Shown here: positions 33,778-42,420 of the stretch, in pieces
Numbering within the stretch: position 1 is the first letter of the stretch
How the letters are laid out: the number at the start of each line of letters is the position of its first letter
Assembly: GCF_001280085.1 (NCBI RefSeq)
Contig: NZ_LGED01000196.1
Coordinates: 151,786-215,785, forward strand
Source of the DNA: Saccharothrix sp. NRRL B-16348
GTDB taxonomy: Bacteria; Actinomycetota; Actinomycetes; Mycobacteriales; Pseudonocardiaceae
Reading direction: 5' to 3'
Length of the DNA: 64,000 bases
The notes under the pieces: generated by a model
The model's database searches: none
What the model was told of the DNA's origin: nothing
What the model saw: the letters and a program-made list of their open reading frames with translations, nothing else
Position numbers and translations under genes: made by a program

Positions 33778-34043
33778 GGCGACGGAAGGTAGCAGGGGGC
33801 AAGCGTAAAGGCAGGTGACCCTCGTCATGGTAACGAAACAAAGACGAGGACAACCTTTCCTCGTGCACCGTCGTATTCAGCACTAATACCGGTCCGGTGC
33901 GGCGTCCGCGCGGCAATGCCGCGATCCGCGGACGTCGACACCGTGTCCCGCCGGGCGGGACCTCGCGCCGTGGGATCCGACGTCCTTTGTGGACGACGTG
34001 CGGCCCGCCGGTCGCACCGGATGCCTCGCCTACTGTGGACACC

Positions 34044-34508
34044 GTGACCAGCATCCAGGAGCGTCTGTACCCCGCGCTGCCGTGCTTCGGCTGCGGCCAC
34101 GCCAACCCCAAAGGGCTGCGACTGCGCAGCTACCCCGCGGGCGACGGGCTGGTGACCGCGGCGTTCACGCCGTGGCCCGAGCACGACAACGGCCTCGGCT
34201 TCCTCAACGGCGGCATCATCTGCACCGTCCTCGACTGCCACAGCGCCGCCGCCGTGATGCTCGAAGCCGAGACGCGGGGGTGGGAGCCGCTCGGTGACGC
34301 CGCACTGTCCTATGTGACCGCCGGTCTGGACGTGCGCTACCTGCGGCCGTCGCCGCTGACCGACCAGGTGGAGCTGCGGGCCACGGTGCGGGAAGCGTCC
34401 GAGGCGCAGATGACCGTGGACGTGTCGCTCGTGTGGGACGGCAAGACGCGCGCCGAGGCCACCGCGCTGTGGAAGCGCTGGCGTCCCCGGCCCGCCGCCG
34501 GGGTGTGA
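34044..34508 (+). CDS. Hotdog-fold thioesterase (PaaI-like)
   Basis: A 154-residue hotdog protein. CFGCGHANPKGLRLRSY is the typical N-terminal motif of this PaaI-like subgroup, followed by GFLNGGIICTVLDCHSAAAV, the central helix carrying the catalytic acid region, and ALSYVTAGLDVRYLRPSPL. These enzymes hydrolyse acyl-CoA thioesters in the cytoplasm. The GTG at 34044 has no Shine-Dalgarno sequence, but TACTGT sits 7 bp upstream, the position of a -10 box for a leaderless mRNA. Confidence 0.82.
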   Translation: MTSIQERLYPALPCFGCGHANPKGLRLRSYPAGDGLVTAAFTPWPEHDNGLGFLNGGIICTVLDCHSAAAVMLEAETRGWEPLGDAALSYVTAGLDVRYLRPSPLTDQVELRATVREASEAQMTVDVSLVWDGKTRAEATALWKRWRPRPAAGV

Positions 34509-34512
34509 GTCG

Positions 34513-34526
34513 GCCGGACGTCCGGC
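34513..34526. terminator. Short palindrome between convergent genes
   Basis: GCCGGACGTCCGGC is a perfect 14-bp palindrome 4 bp after the thioesterase stop, facing a convergent hypothetical gene. The stem is short, so termination is only possible. Confidence 0.35.
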
Positions 34527-34592
34527 GTTCCGACGGCTCAAGACGTCGTGGTGGCGCGATCCTCTCCCGGTGGGGCAGCACGGCGGTGATCG

Positions 34593-35183
34593 TCACGGCA
34601 GGTCCGGCTCGCTCGCGGGGGAGTCGATCTCAACCCTCGTCGTGGCGCCGGCGGAGAGTTCGCGGTGCCGGGTGAGGTTGTGGTCGAGCTGCCGGGCCAG
34701 GCGCCGGATGGTGGTCGACGGCAGGTAGTCGTCGGCGCCCGCGTCCAGCATCCGCCGGACCGGACCGCGGTAGCTGACCCCGAGGCCGTTGTCCTCGACC
34801 TCGGTGACGATCACGCGGGCTTTCGGGAACTTCTCCCGGAGAAGCCCGATGAGCTGCGGGCTGCTCGGCGGCACCAGCAGCACGTCGGCCGTGGCCGGTG
34901 CCGCGTGCAGGTCGAGCACGATGTAGTCCCCGCCGAGCGCGGCGGACAGCGACGCCCGGGCCGACCTCGACAGCGTCATCGCGGTGGCGACCACGGTCAC
35001 GTCGTGCACCGCCGGTCCCGGCCCGGCGTCCACGCGCGCCGCGCCGGAGACCGCCGCGATCGGGACGCCGTCCCGCGTGATGACCAGGCTCTCGCCCGGC
35101 CCGAGGGCGTCGATGAGCGCGACGACGTCCTCGGGCAGGCGGGCCACGTCGATGACCGCGGCGGGTGGCGTTGGTGTCGTCAC
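34593..35183 (-). CDS. Hypothetical protein with antitoxin-like N-terminus
   Basis: A 196-residue soluble protein. The first 55 residues resemble Phd/YefM antitoxins (DVVALIDALGPGESLVITRD then GVPIAAVSG). Residues 70-160 have a Rossmann/receiver-like pattern (DYIVLDLHA, ARVIVTEVEDNG, LDAGADDYLP), where the last motif resembles the response-regulator GADDYL turn. No DNA-binding output domain follows. Start GTG at 35183, with an alternative GTG at 35201. No toxin gene adjoins it. Function unknown. Confidence 0.6.
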   Translation of the reverse strand: MTTPTPPAAVIDVARLPEDVVALIDALGPGESLVITRDGVPIAAVSGAARVDAGPGPAVHDVTVVATAMTLSRSARASLSAALGGDYIVLDLHAAPATADVLLVPPSSPQLIGLLREKFPKARVIVTEVEDNGLGVSYRGPVRRMLDAGADDYLPSTTIRRLARQLDHNLTRHRELSAGATTRVEIDSPASEPDLP

Positions 35184-35235
35184 GGGACTCGATCTTCCCA
35201 CAACGGCGGGGTCCGCCGTCGGCCGCGAGCGCGGG

Positions 35236-36174
35236 TCAGGCGAGGGTGGTCTCGGCGAGGAGCAGTTCGTCGAACCACGGCGGGTCCGCGCCCGGACGCG
35301 TGCAGGTGATGGCCGCGACGCGTTGGGCGTAGTCGAGGACGGCGGCCAGCTCGGCTCCGATCAACGTCGCCACGGCGGTCCGGGTCAGCTGGTCGGCGCG
35401 GTCGAGCGCGGCCAGCAGCCCGGCCGTGAAGGCGTCCCCCGCGCCCACGGTGTCGGCGACGTCGACGGGCACACCGGGGAGCCGGAGCCCGCCCGCCGGC
35501 CCGGAGGCGTAGACGCCGTCCGCTCCGCGGGTGACCACGACCAGCGCCGGTCCCAGCTCGTGCCACTCCGCCGCCACGTCGGCGGGGGAGCGGCCCGGTG
35601 CGATCCACTCCAGGTCGTCGGCGCTGACCTTGACCACGTCCGCCATGCCGAGCCACCGGCGCAGCCGGGCCCGCACGGTGGCGTCGTCGTCGACGAGGGA
35701 CGGGCGGATGTTGGGGTCGAAGGTGATCAGGCGGCGTCCGCGTTCCCGGGACAGCAGGGTGTCGAACGCCGCGGCCATCGGTTCGACCGCGAGCGCGAAG
35801 GAGCCGCCGACGTGCAGTGCCGCGTCCGGTGGCAGCTCGGTCGGCAGGTCGGCGACCCGCCAGCCGCCGTCCGCGCAGCCGTCGACGTAGAACGAGTAGT
35901 CGGCCGCGCCGTCCCGGTCGACGTCCACGACGGCGAGCGTGGTCGGGGACGTGGAGCGCACCGCGTAGGCCAAGCCGACGTTCGAGTTCTCCAGGTGCGT
36001 GCGCAGCAGGGCGCCGAGGCGGTCGTCGGCCAGCCGGGCGAGCAGCGCGGTCGGGGCGCCGAGCCTGCCGAGGCCGACGGCGGTGTTGGCGGGGCTGCCA
36101 CCCGGGAGGGGGCGGTAGCCGCCGGCGTGGTCGGGCACGAGGTCGACGAGTGCCTCGCCACCAACGATGATCAT
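35236..36174 (-). CDS. PfkB-family carbohydrate kinase (probable fructokinase)
   Basis: A 312-residue ribokinase-fold sugar kinase. The N-terminal substrate motif is GGSPANTAVGLGRLG and the C-terminal PfkB signature is DTVGAGDAFTAGLL, with the catalytic Asp in GAGD. It phosphorylates a sugar with ATP in the cytoplasm. It sits immediately downstream of a secreted GH32 gene in the same orientation (about 70 bp gap), in a locus full of fructan enzymes and importers, so fructose to fructose-6-phosphate is the likely reaction. The ATG at 36174 follows AGGGAA. Confidence 0.87.
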   Translation of the reverse strand: MIIVGGEALVDLVPDHAGGYRPLPGGSPANTAVGLGRLGAPTALLARLADDRLGALLRTHLENSNVGLAYAVRSTSPTTLAVVDVDRDGAADYSFYVDGCADGGWRVADLPTELPPDAALHVGGSFALAVEPMAAAFDTLLSRERGRRLITFDPNIRPSLVDDDATVRARLRRWLGMADVVKVSADDLEWIAPGRSPADVAAEWHELGPALVVVTRGADGVYASGPAGGLRLPGVPVDVADTVGAGDAFTAGLLAALDRADQLTRTAVATLIGAELAAVLDYAQRVAAITCTRPGADPPWFDELLLAETTLA

Positions 36175-36247
36175 GTCGTGTTCCCTGGTCGGAGCGAGAG
36201 TGGCCGCGGCGGTAGGAGCCCGGGCGGGCGCCTACCGCCGCGAGTGG

Positions 36248-38759
36248 TCAACGCCGGTAGGCGCCCATGTCCCGGACGGTGAGGCGGTCGATCCGGGCTC
36301 GGCCGCCCTTGGCGAAGACCTCGACCGCGTCGCCGGCCGGGTCGGGGAAGACCAGGCTGGTGATCACGGCCTCGCCCACGCCACCGAAGACCTCGACCGA
36401 CGACCGGTCCACCAGGGCCCGGAACGTCACCTTCCCGTCCACCGCGGCCAGCGGCGCGCGTTGCACGGCGGGGAACTCGGTGCTGAAGTCGGTGCGCCCG
36501 GACCGGGTGCGGTCCACGTACAGCTCCCCGGTCGTGGTGTCGTAGCCGATCACCGTCTCCTGGCCCGCACCGCCCAGCACCTTGAGGCCGAACCGCTCGG
36601 CGTCGCGGAGGGCGAAGGTCGCCTCGATGTCCAGCGCCTGACCTGCCGCGTGCTCGCCGAGTGATCGCGAGCCTTCGCGGACGGTGCTGCCGTGCAGGAC
36701 GAACGGCCGCCCGCGGTGGAGGCGGTCGAGGGCGTGCACCGGTTCCTGGACGAGCCTCACCTCGCCGCCGACGGTGCGCAGCCCCACCTGCCGGGGGACG
36801 CTCGCCGCGCCACGCCACGGCGAGGTCGGGACGTTGCCGGCGTACTGCCAGTTGCTCATCCACCCGATCGTGTAGCGCTTGCCGTCCGGCGCGTTCTCCC
36901 ACGACACCGGCGCGTAGTAGTCCTTGCCGTGATCGACCCAGTCCGCTCGCTCCACAGTGGACTTGGCAGGCGCGTCGGCGAGCGTGAACCGGTCGACCAT
37001 CACGTGTCCCCAGCCCGCGGTGTTCATGTCCACCACGGAGATCCGCGCCTCCTGGCCGAGGTGCTCCCGGAGGTCGAAGGACGCCCAGTCCAGGGTCTCG
37101 CTGTCCGCGCCGGTGGCCGACCGCACGACCTCGCCGCCCACCACGAGGTTGACCGACGTCTCGGTGGAACGCGGCTTGGCCGGCGCGTCGGCGAGCACCA
37201 CGTGGTCGACCAGGACGTGCCCCCAGCCGCCGGTGTGCTCGTCTACGACCTCGAAGCGCGCCCGCCGACCGGCCAGGTCGCGGACGTCCCAGGACGCCCA
37301 GTTGAGCGCCTCGGAGTCCTTGCCGGTGGCGCCGCGCACGACCTCGCCGTCCACGACCAGCCGCGCGGCGGTGGGCGCTTCGGAGTCGGCCGGGTGGTTG
37401 CCGCCGCCGATGAGGAAGTTCAGGTACGGCGCGGAAAGGGTGAACTCCGGCGAGGTCAGGGTGCCGACCGTGGCGTCACCCCGCAGGAAGGTGTTGACCA
37501 GGCCGCCGCCCTGCCACCCCGACACCGGTTGCTGGCCGGGGAGCGTGCCGGTCGCGGGCGCGTCGCCGAACGCCTCGCCCGTGACGGTCCACGTGCCGTA
37601 GTCGCCGTTCTCGAAGTCGGCCAGGACCTCGCCCGCCGGCGCAGGGACGTCGCCGGTCACGGCCGCCGGGTCGTGCGGGTGCCTGCCGCCGCCGACCTTG
37701 AAGTTGAGGTACGGCCGGTCCACCGTGAACGGCGGCGAGGTGAGGGTGCCGGTGGCGCGGTCGCCGCCGTGGAAGCTGCTGGCGTAGCCCGTTCCCTCGA
37801 CGCCGCCCACGGGGAGCTGCCCCTCCAACGGGCCGGTGGCCGGTGCGTCGCCGAACGCGTCGCCGGTGGTCGTCCACCGGCCGTAGGCGGACTCGAAGTC
37901 CTCGACGGCCACGCCGGCGGGCGGGGTGTAGCTGCCGTCGTCGTCGGCGGTGAAGCGGGTGCCGTCGAAGTCGCCGACGAAGTACTGCGCGGCCGAACCG
38001 CCCGCGATGCCGCCGGGGTTGATGCTGACCACCAGCACCCACTTGGTCTTGGCCGGGTCACCGTCCACGGGCAGCGGGAACAGGTCCGGGCACTCCCACA
38101 CGCCGCCGACCGCGCCCGCCGGCCCGAAGTCGCTGAGCTCCTCCCACGACTTGAGGTCCTTGGAGGAGTAGAACCGGATCTTGCGCTCCGCGGCCAGGGC
38201 CACGACCATCAGCCAGCTCTTGGTGGGCTCGTGCCACCGCACCTTGGGGTCGCGGAACTCGGCGGACCCGATGTCCAGGACGGGGTTGCCCGCGTACTTG
38301 GTCCACGTCCGACCGCGGTCGGTGCTGTAGGCCAGCGACTGCGCCTGCCTGCCGCCGGACTTGGGCGCGCTGGTGTAGACGGCGACCATCGCGGGCTCGT
38401 CGGGGGTGCCGAAGCCCGAGGTGTTGGCGTGGTCGACGACCGCGCTGCCGGAGAACACCATCTCCTCGTCGTCGTGGGGCGATCGCGACGGGAAGTTCCT
38501 GCCAGTGCACGAGATCGCGGCTGACCGCGTGGCCCCACGACATGTCGCCCCACGAGTTCCCGTTGGGGTTGTGCTGGTAGAAGAGGTGGTACTCGCCCTT
38601 GTGGTGGACGAGACCGTTCGGGTCGTTCATCCAGTTCCGCTCCGGGGTGAAGTGGAACCGCGGCCGGTGCGGCTCGGTCGCCGGAGCCGCCAGGACGGGG
38701 CTCGTGGCGACGACGAGCGTCACGGCGGTCAGCACAGCGGTCATCAACCGTCTTGTCAT
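36248..38759 (-). pseudogene. Secreted GH32 levanase/inulinase-like gene, frameshifted, with inserted accessory domains
   Basis: The N-terminal frame (ATG 38759) gives a signal peptide ([20 protein letters not shown]) and the GH32 start [20 protein letters not shown] with the nucleophile Asp. At 38476-38482 the frame shifts by one base after [12 protein letters not shown]; the following frame resumes with [14 protein letters not shown] and runs to 36248 with RDPKVRW and WECPDLFPL. Both catalytic halves are therefore present but out of frame: a true mutation or a sequencing error. About 318 residues of carbohydrate-binding-like modules interrupt the propeller between FDGTRFT and WVDHGKDYYAPVSW. 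The enzyme would cleave beta-fructans outside the cell. It is divergent from a second secreted GH32 gene and upstream of a sugar kinase. Confidence 0.8.
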
Positions 38760-38804
38760 GGGCTGCCCTGCGTCTCTGCTCGGGGAAGCGGTGTTGGCCG
38801 AGAT

Positions 38805-38820
38805 GGTAAATCGAATTACC
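38805..38820. promoter_or_regulatory. LacI-type operator between divergent GH32 genes
   Basis: GGTAAATCGAATTACC is a near-perfect palindrome (only the bases flanking the central TCGA break symmetry) with the central CG typical of LacI-family sites. It lies 46 bp upstream of the minus-strand GH32 start. Confidence 0.55.
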
Positions 38821-38844
38821 TGAGCGAACAAGGGACGATTTCGT

Positions 38845-38873
38845 GTAACGAAACGGTAAAGTTGCCTCGTTAC
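38845..38873. promoter_or_regulatory. Second inverted-repeat site between divergent GH32 genes
   Basis: GTAACGA (38845-38851) and TCGTTAC (38867-38873) form an inverted repeat; inside it GGTAA (38855-38859) repeats the half-site of the operator at 38805. A further TCGATTTATCACC-like element lies near 38925. A LacI regulator encoded in the locus may bind all three and couple both genes. Confidence 0.4.
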
Positions 38874-38958
38874 CACCTTGTTTACCTCGAACGCCTGCCC
38901 GCAGCATCGGCGCCTCAAGCTAGTTCGATTTATCACCTCAACGTCGAGGAGGCGTCAG

Positions 38959-41900
38959 ATGGCACGTCATGCCGCCGGCGGCTTGGTGCGTCGCGCCGGG
39001 CTACTGCTGGCCGCCCTGATCACGTGCGCGTCGCTCGGTCCACCACCGGCTACCGGGGCCGCTGCGGTGTCCGGTGTCCTGATCAACCCGGGGTTCGAGG
39101 CCGGGAACCTGAGCGGGTGGACGGCTCAGGGACAGGCGTTCTCGAACGCCGTGTCGTCGGATCCCGGCTGGGGCTGGGGTTGTTGCTTCAACCAGCAGGG
39201 GACGTATCACCTGTGGGGTTTCAAGAGCGGTGGTGACGCGGCCACCGGGACGCTCACCTCCGACCCGTTCACGGTGTCGGGCACCGGCGTGGTCAGCCTG
39301 CTGATCGGCGGCGGCCGTGACGAGGCGAACCTGTACGCGGCGTTGACCACGGTCGACGGCACGGTGATCCACAAGGCGACCGGGGCCGACGACGAGGCGT
39401 ACCGCAGGGTCACCTGGGACGTCCGCGACCGCTTGGGTCAGCAGTTGCGGATCAAGCTGGTCGACCAGTCCACCGGCGGCTGGGGCCACGTCAACCTCGA
39501 CGACGTCCGCGTCGGGCTCGACCAACCGCCGAACCCGCCGCCGAACAGCGGCCTCACCAACCCGGGCTTCGAAGCCGGGAACCTGTCCGGCTGGACAGCC
39601 GAAGGCCAGGCGTTCGCCACCGGGCTGACCACCGAGACGGGCTGGGGTTGGGGCTGTTGCTTCAACCAGCAGGGGACCCATCACCTGTGGGGCTTCAAGA
39701 GCGGTGGTGACGCGGCGACCGGCACGCTCACCTCGGACCCGTTCACCGTGTCCGGCACCGGCGTGGTCAGCGTCCTCGTCGGCGGCGGCCGGAACGAGGC
39801 CAACCTGTACGCGGCACTGACCACGGTCGACGGAACGGTCCTGCACAAGGCCACCGGCGCGGACAGCGAGGCGTACCACAGGGTGACCTGGGACGTGCGT
39901 GACCGACTCGGCCAGCAGTTGCGGATCAAGCTGGTCGACCAGTCCACCGGCGGGTGGGGCCACCTGAACTTCGACGACGTCCGCGTCGGCCTCGACCAGC
40001 CCGTCGGCGACACCGCCGCGCACTGGGACTTCCAGGAGGGCTCGGGCGCGTCGACCGTCGAACGGGTCAGCGGCCAGGCCGACCCGATCAGCTACGTGTT
40101 CAACCAGGCCGTCTACAAGCCCAAGAGCGATCCGCTGTGGCAGCCCGCGAACGACGGCAAGGGCGTGCTGTCCAAGGCGCTGCTGTTCGACGGCTACTCG
40201 ACCTGGGTCAGCCGCGCCGCCGGTGCGGTGCCCTTGGACCAGAACGCCCTCACGGTCGAGGCGTGGGTCGCGCCGCAGGGCTTCGAGTGGGGTGACGAGG
40301 GCAAGGTCTCCGCGATCGTCAACCAGCAGGAGCAGACCGCGAACCGGGGCTTCTCCCTCGGCGTGGGACGGCACGGCACCTTGAAGTTCGGGATCGGCAC
40401 GGGTGACGCCTGGCGCGAAGTGGCCACTCCCGCGTCGGCCGCGCTGCGCACCGGCGCGTGGGCGCACCTGGTGGCGACGTTCGACCCGGCCCAGGGTCGG
40501 CTGCGGCTCTACCTCAACGGCGCGCAGGTGGCTGAGACCGCCATCCCGACCGGCGCCCGGCTCCAGCAGTCCGGCGTGCCGCTGCTGATCGGCAAGCACA
40601 ACCAGCCGGTGATCATCAACGGCACCTTCGCGGTGAACATGTTCAGCGGTCTCATCGACGAGGTGAAGCTCCACCGCAAGGCGCTGACCCCTGCCCAGGT
40701 CGCCGCCGATCACGCCGCCGCCCTGGCGACCTTCGCCGGCGGCACGATCCCGGCAGCCGACATGGTGCAGGACCGCTCACGCTACGACGGGGACAAGTAC
40801 CGCCCCGGGTACCACTTCACCGCACCCAACCACTGGATGAACGAGCCGCACTCCCCGATCTTCGCCAACGGCCAGTACCACCTGTTCTACCAGCACAACG
40901 TGCACGGCCCGTACTGGCACAACATCAGCTGGGGCCACGCGGTCAGCAAGGATCTGGTGCACTGGCGTGACCTCCCGGTCGCGCTGGCCCCCACGGCGGG
41001 CAGCGTCGCCCCCGACGGCGTGTGGTCCGGCGGCGCGACGCTGGACCAGAACGGCGACCCGGTCCTGTTCATCACCGCGGGCGATGATTCCAAGCGCCCC
41101 AACCAGGCGACGGGCATCGCCCGCCCGGTGAACCCGGACGACCCCGACCTGGTGGAGTGGCGGATGGAGCCCCGCCTGGTCACCGAGCAGCGGGCCGACC
41201 TCGACGTCGGCGCCGGGCGCAAGGTCCGGTTCGGCGAGTTCCGCGACCCGTACGTGTGGCAGGAGGGCTCCACCTGGTTCCAGCTGGTCGGCTCCGGCGT
41301 CCAGACCACCGCGGGCGCCGACGTCGGCGGCACCGCGCTGCTGTACACCTCCACCAACCTCACCGACTGGACCTACGCCGGTCCGCTCATGACCGGTGAC
41401 GTCGGTGCCCACCCCAAGACCGGACAGGTGTGGGAACTGCCGGTGCTGCTGCCGATCGGCAAGGACGCCTCGGGCAGGCAGAAGCACGCGTTCGTGGTCA
41501 ACCCGGCCTTCACCAGCGCCAGCCCGCACAGCAGCAAGAACACCTTCTACTGGGTCGGCACCTGGGACGCGAACGCGCGCCGCTGGACGCCCGACACCAC
41601 CACGCCGAAGCTGTTCGACTACGGCGAGCACTTCACCGGCCCCAGCGGCACGGTGGGCCCGGACGGCCGGTCCCTGCTGTTCAGCATCACCCAGGACCGC
41701 CGGACCGAGCAGGCGCACCACGACGCGGGCTGGGCGCACAACGCGGGCCTGCCGGTCGAGCTGGGCGTGCGTCCCGACGGCGACCTGGCGATCAACCCGG
41801 TCCGCGAGGTGTCCGCCCTGCACACCGGCGCGCCACTGCTGGACGTGCGCACGCCGACGGGCATCGACGCCGTCAACAGCCAGTTGGCCGCGGTCAAGGG

Positions 41901-42294
41901 CGACATGCTGCACGTCCGGCTGACCATGAAGCCGGGCCCGGCCCAGCGCTTCGGCCTCGACGTGCTGCGCAGCCCCGGCGACGAAGAGCGCACCAGGCTG
42001 TTCCACGACGTCGGCAGCGGCCAGTTCGGCGTGGACCGGACCCGCTCGGGCAACCGGTCCAGCCTCGACGCCGACCTCGGCGTCCACAGCGGACCGCTGG
42101 TGTCGGCGGGCGGCGTGCTCACGCTCGACGTCTTCGTCGACCGGTCGTCGGTCGAGGCCTTCGCCAACTCCCACAAGTCGATCACGACCCGCGCGTACCC
42201 GCACCGCGACGACTCGCTCGGGCTGAGGCTGTTCGGCGACGGGGCGGTGATCGAGTCCATGACCGTCTGGCGGATGGGCGCCATGACCGGGTGA
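38959..42294 (+). CDS. Secreted GH32 enzyme with tandem repeat and LamG-like domains
   Basis: A 1111-residue exported protein. After a signal peptide (VRRAGLLLAALITCASLG) come two near-identical modules of about 149 residues (43-191, 201-349), then a LamG/concanavalin-like domain (about 355-590; ALTVEAWVAPQGFEWG, FSGLIDEVKLHRKAL), then GH32 (about 605-1111). In GH32 the nucleophile motif is HWMNEPHSPIF, with Glu629 in place of the usual Asp; the stabiliser is FRDPYVW (Asp763) and the acid/base is VWELPVL (Glu826). It probably acts on levan, inulin or another fructan. ATG 38959 has a perfect AGGAGG. The plus-strand lacI gene follows. Confidence 0.88.
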   Translation: MARHAAGGLVRRAGLLLAALITCASLGPPPATGAAAVSGVLINPGFEAGNLSGWTAQGQAFSNAVSSDPGWGWGCCFNQQGTYHLWGFKSGGDAATGTLTSDPFTVSGTGVVSLLIGGGRDEANLYAALTTVDGTVIHKATGADDEAYRRVTWDVRDRLGQQLRIKLVDQSTGGWGHVNLDDVRVGLDQPPNPPPNSGLTNPGFEAGNLSGWTAEGQAFATGLTTETGWGWGCCFNQQGTHHLWGFKSGGDAATGTLTSDPFTVSGTGVVSVLVGGGRNEANLYAALTTVDGTVLHKATGADSEAYHRVTWDVRDRLGQQLRIKLVDQSTGGWGHLNFDDVRVGLDQPVGDTAAHWDFQEGSGASTVERVSGQADPISYVFNQAVYKPKSDPLWQPANDGKGVLSKALLFDGYSTWVSRAAGAVPLDQNALTVEAWVAPQGFEWGDEGKVSAIVNQQEQTANRGFSLGVGRHGTLKFGIGTGDAWREVATPASAALRTGAWAHLVATFDPAQGRLRLYLNGAQVAETAIPTGARLQQSGVPLLIGKHNQPVIINGTFAVNMFSGLIDEVKLHRKALTPAQVAADHAAALATFAGGTIPAADMVQDRSRYDGDKYRPGYHFTAPNHWMNEPHSPIFANGQYHLFYQHNVHGPYWHNISWGHAVSKDLVHWRDLPVALAPTAGSVAPDGVWSGGATLDQNGDPVLFITAGDDSKRPNQATGIARPVNPDDPDLVEWRMEPRLVTEQRADLDVGAGRKVRFGEFRDPYVWQEGSTWFQLVGSGVQTTAGADVGGTALLYTSTNLTDWTYAGPLMTGDVGAHPKTGQVWELPVLLPIGKDASGRQKHAFVVNPAFTSASPHSSKNTFYWVGTWDANARRWTPDTTTPKLFDYGEHFTGPSGTVGPDGRSLLFSITQDRRTEQAHHDAGWAHNAGLPVELGVRPDGDLAINPVREVSALHTGAPLLDVRTPTGIDAVNSQLAAVKGDMLHVRLTMKPGPAQRFGLDVLRSPGDEERTRLFHDVGSGQFGVDRTRSGNRSSLDADLGVHSGPLVSAGGVLTLDVFVDRSSVEAFANSHKSITTRAYPHRDDSLGLRLFGDGAVIESMTVWRMGAMTG
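39085..40005 (+). repeat. Tandem 474-bp-period coding repeat
   Basis: Two copies (39085-39531 and 39559-40005) encode nearly the same module starting NPGFEAGNLSGWTA and ending HVNLDDVRVGLDQ or HLNFDDVRVGLDQ. Long stretches are conserved at base level (for example AACCAGCAGGGGAC), which points to recent duplication or conversion. Confidence 0.9.
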
Positions 42295-42420
42295 TCCGAC
42301 CGTCCGGCACCGCGTGGCACCCGCCGCGCGGTGCCGGACCCGCGCACCGGGACCGTACTGTTGTCGCAGGCGGGAGGCCGCGCTCGGGCTTCGCCGTCCG
42401 CGAGTGGACGAGGGGTGACG

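Noticed and set aside
39085..40005. Tandem repeat considered as a mobile element or CRISPR-like array
   Set aside because: The period is in frame and encodes a complete protein module in a secreted enzyme.
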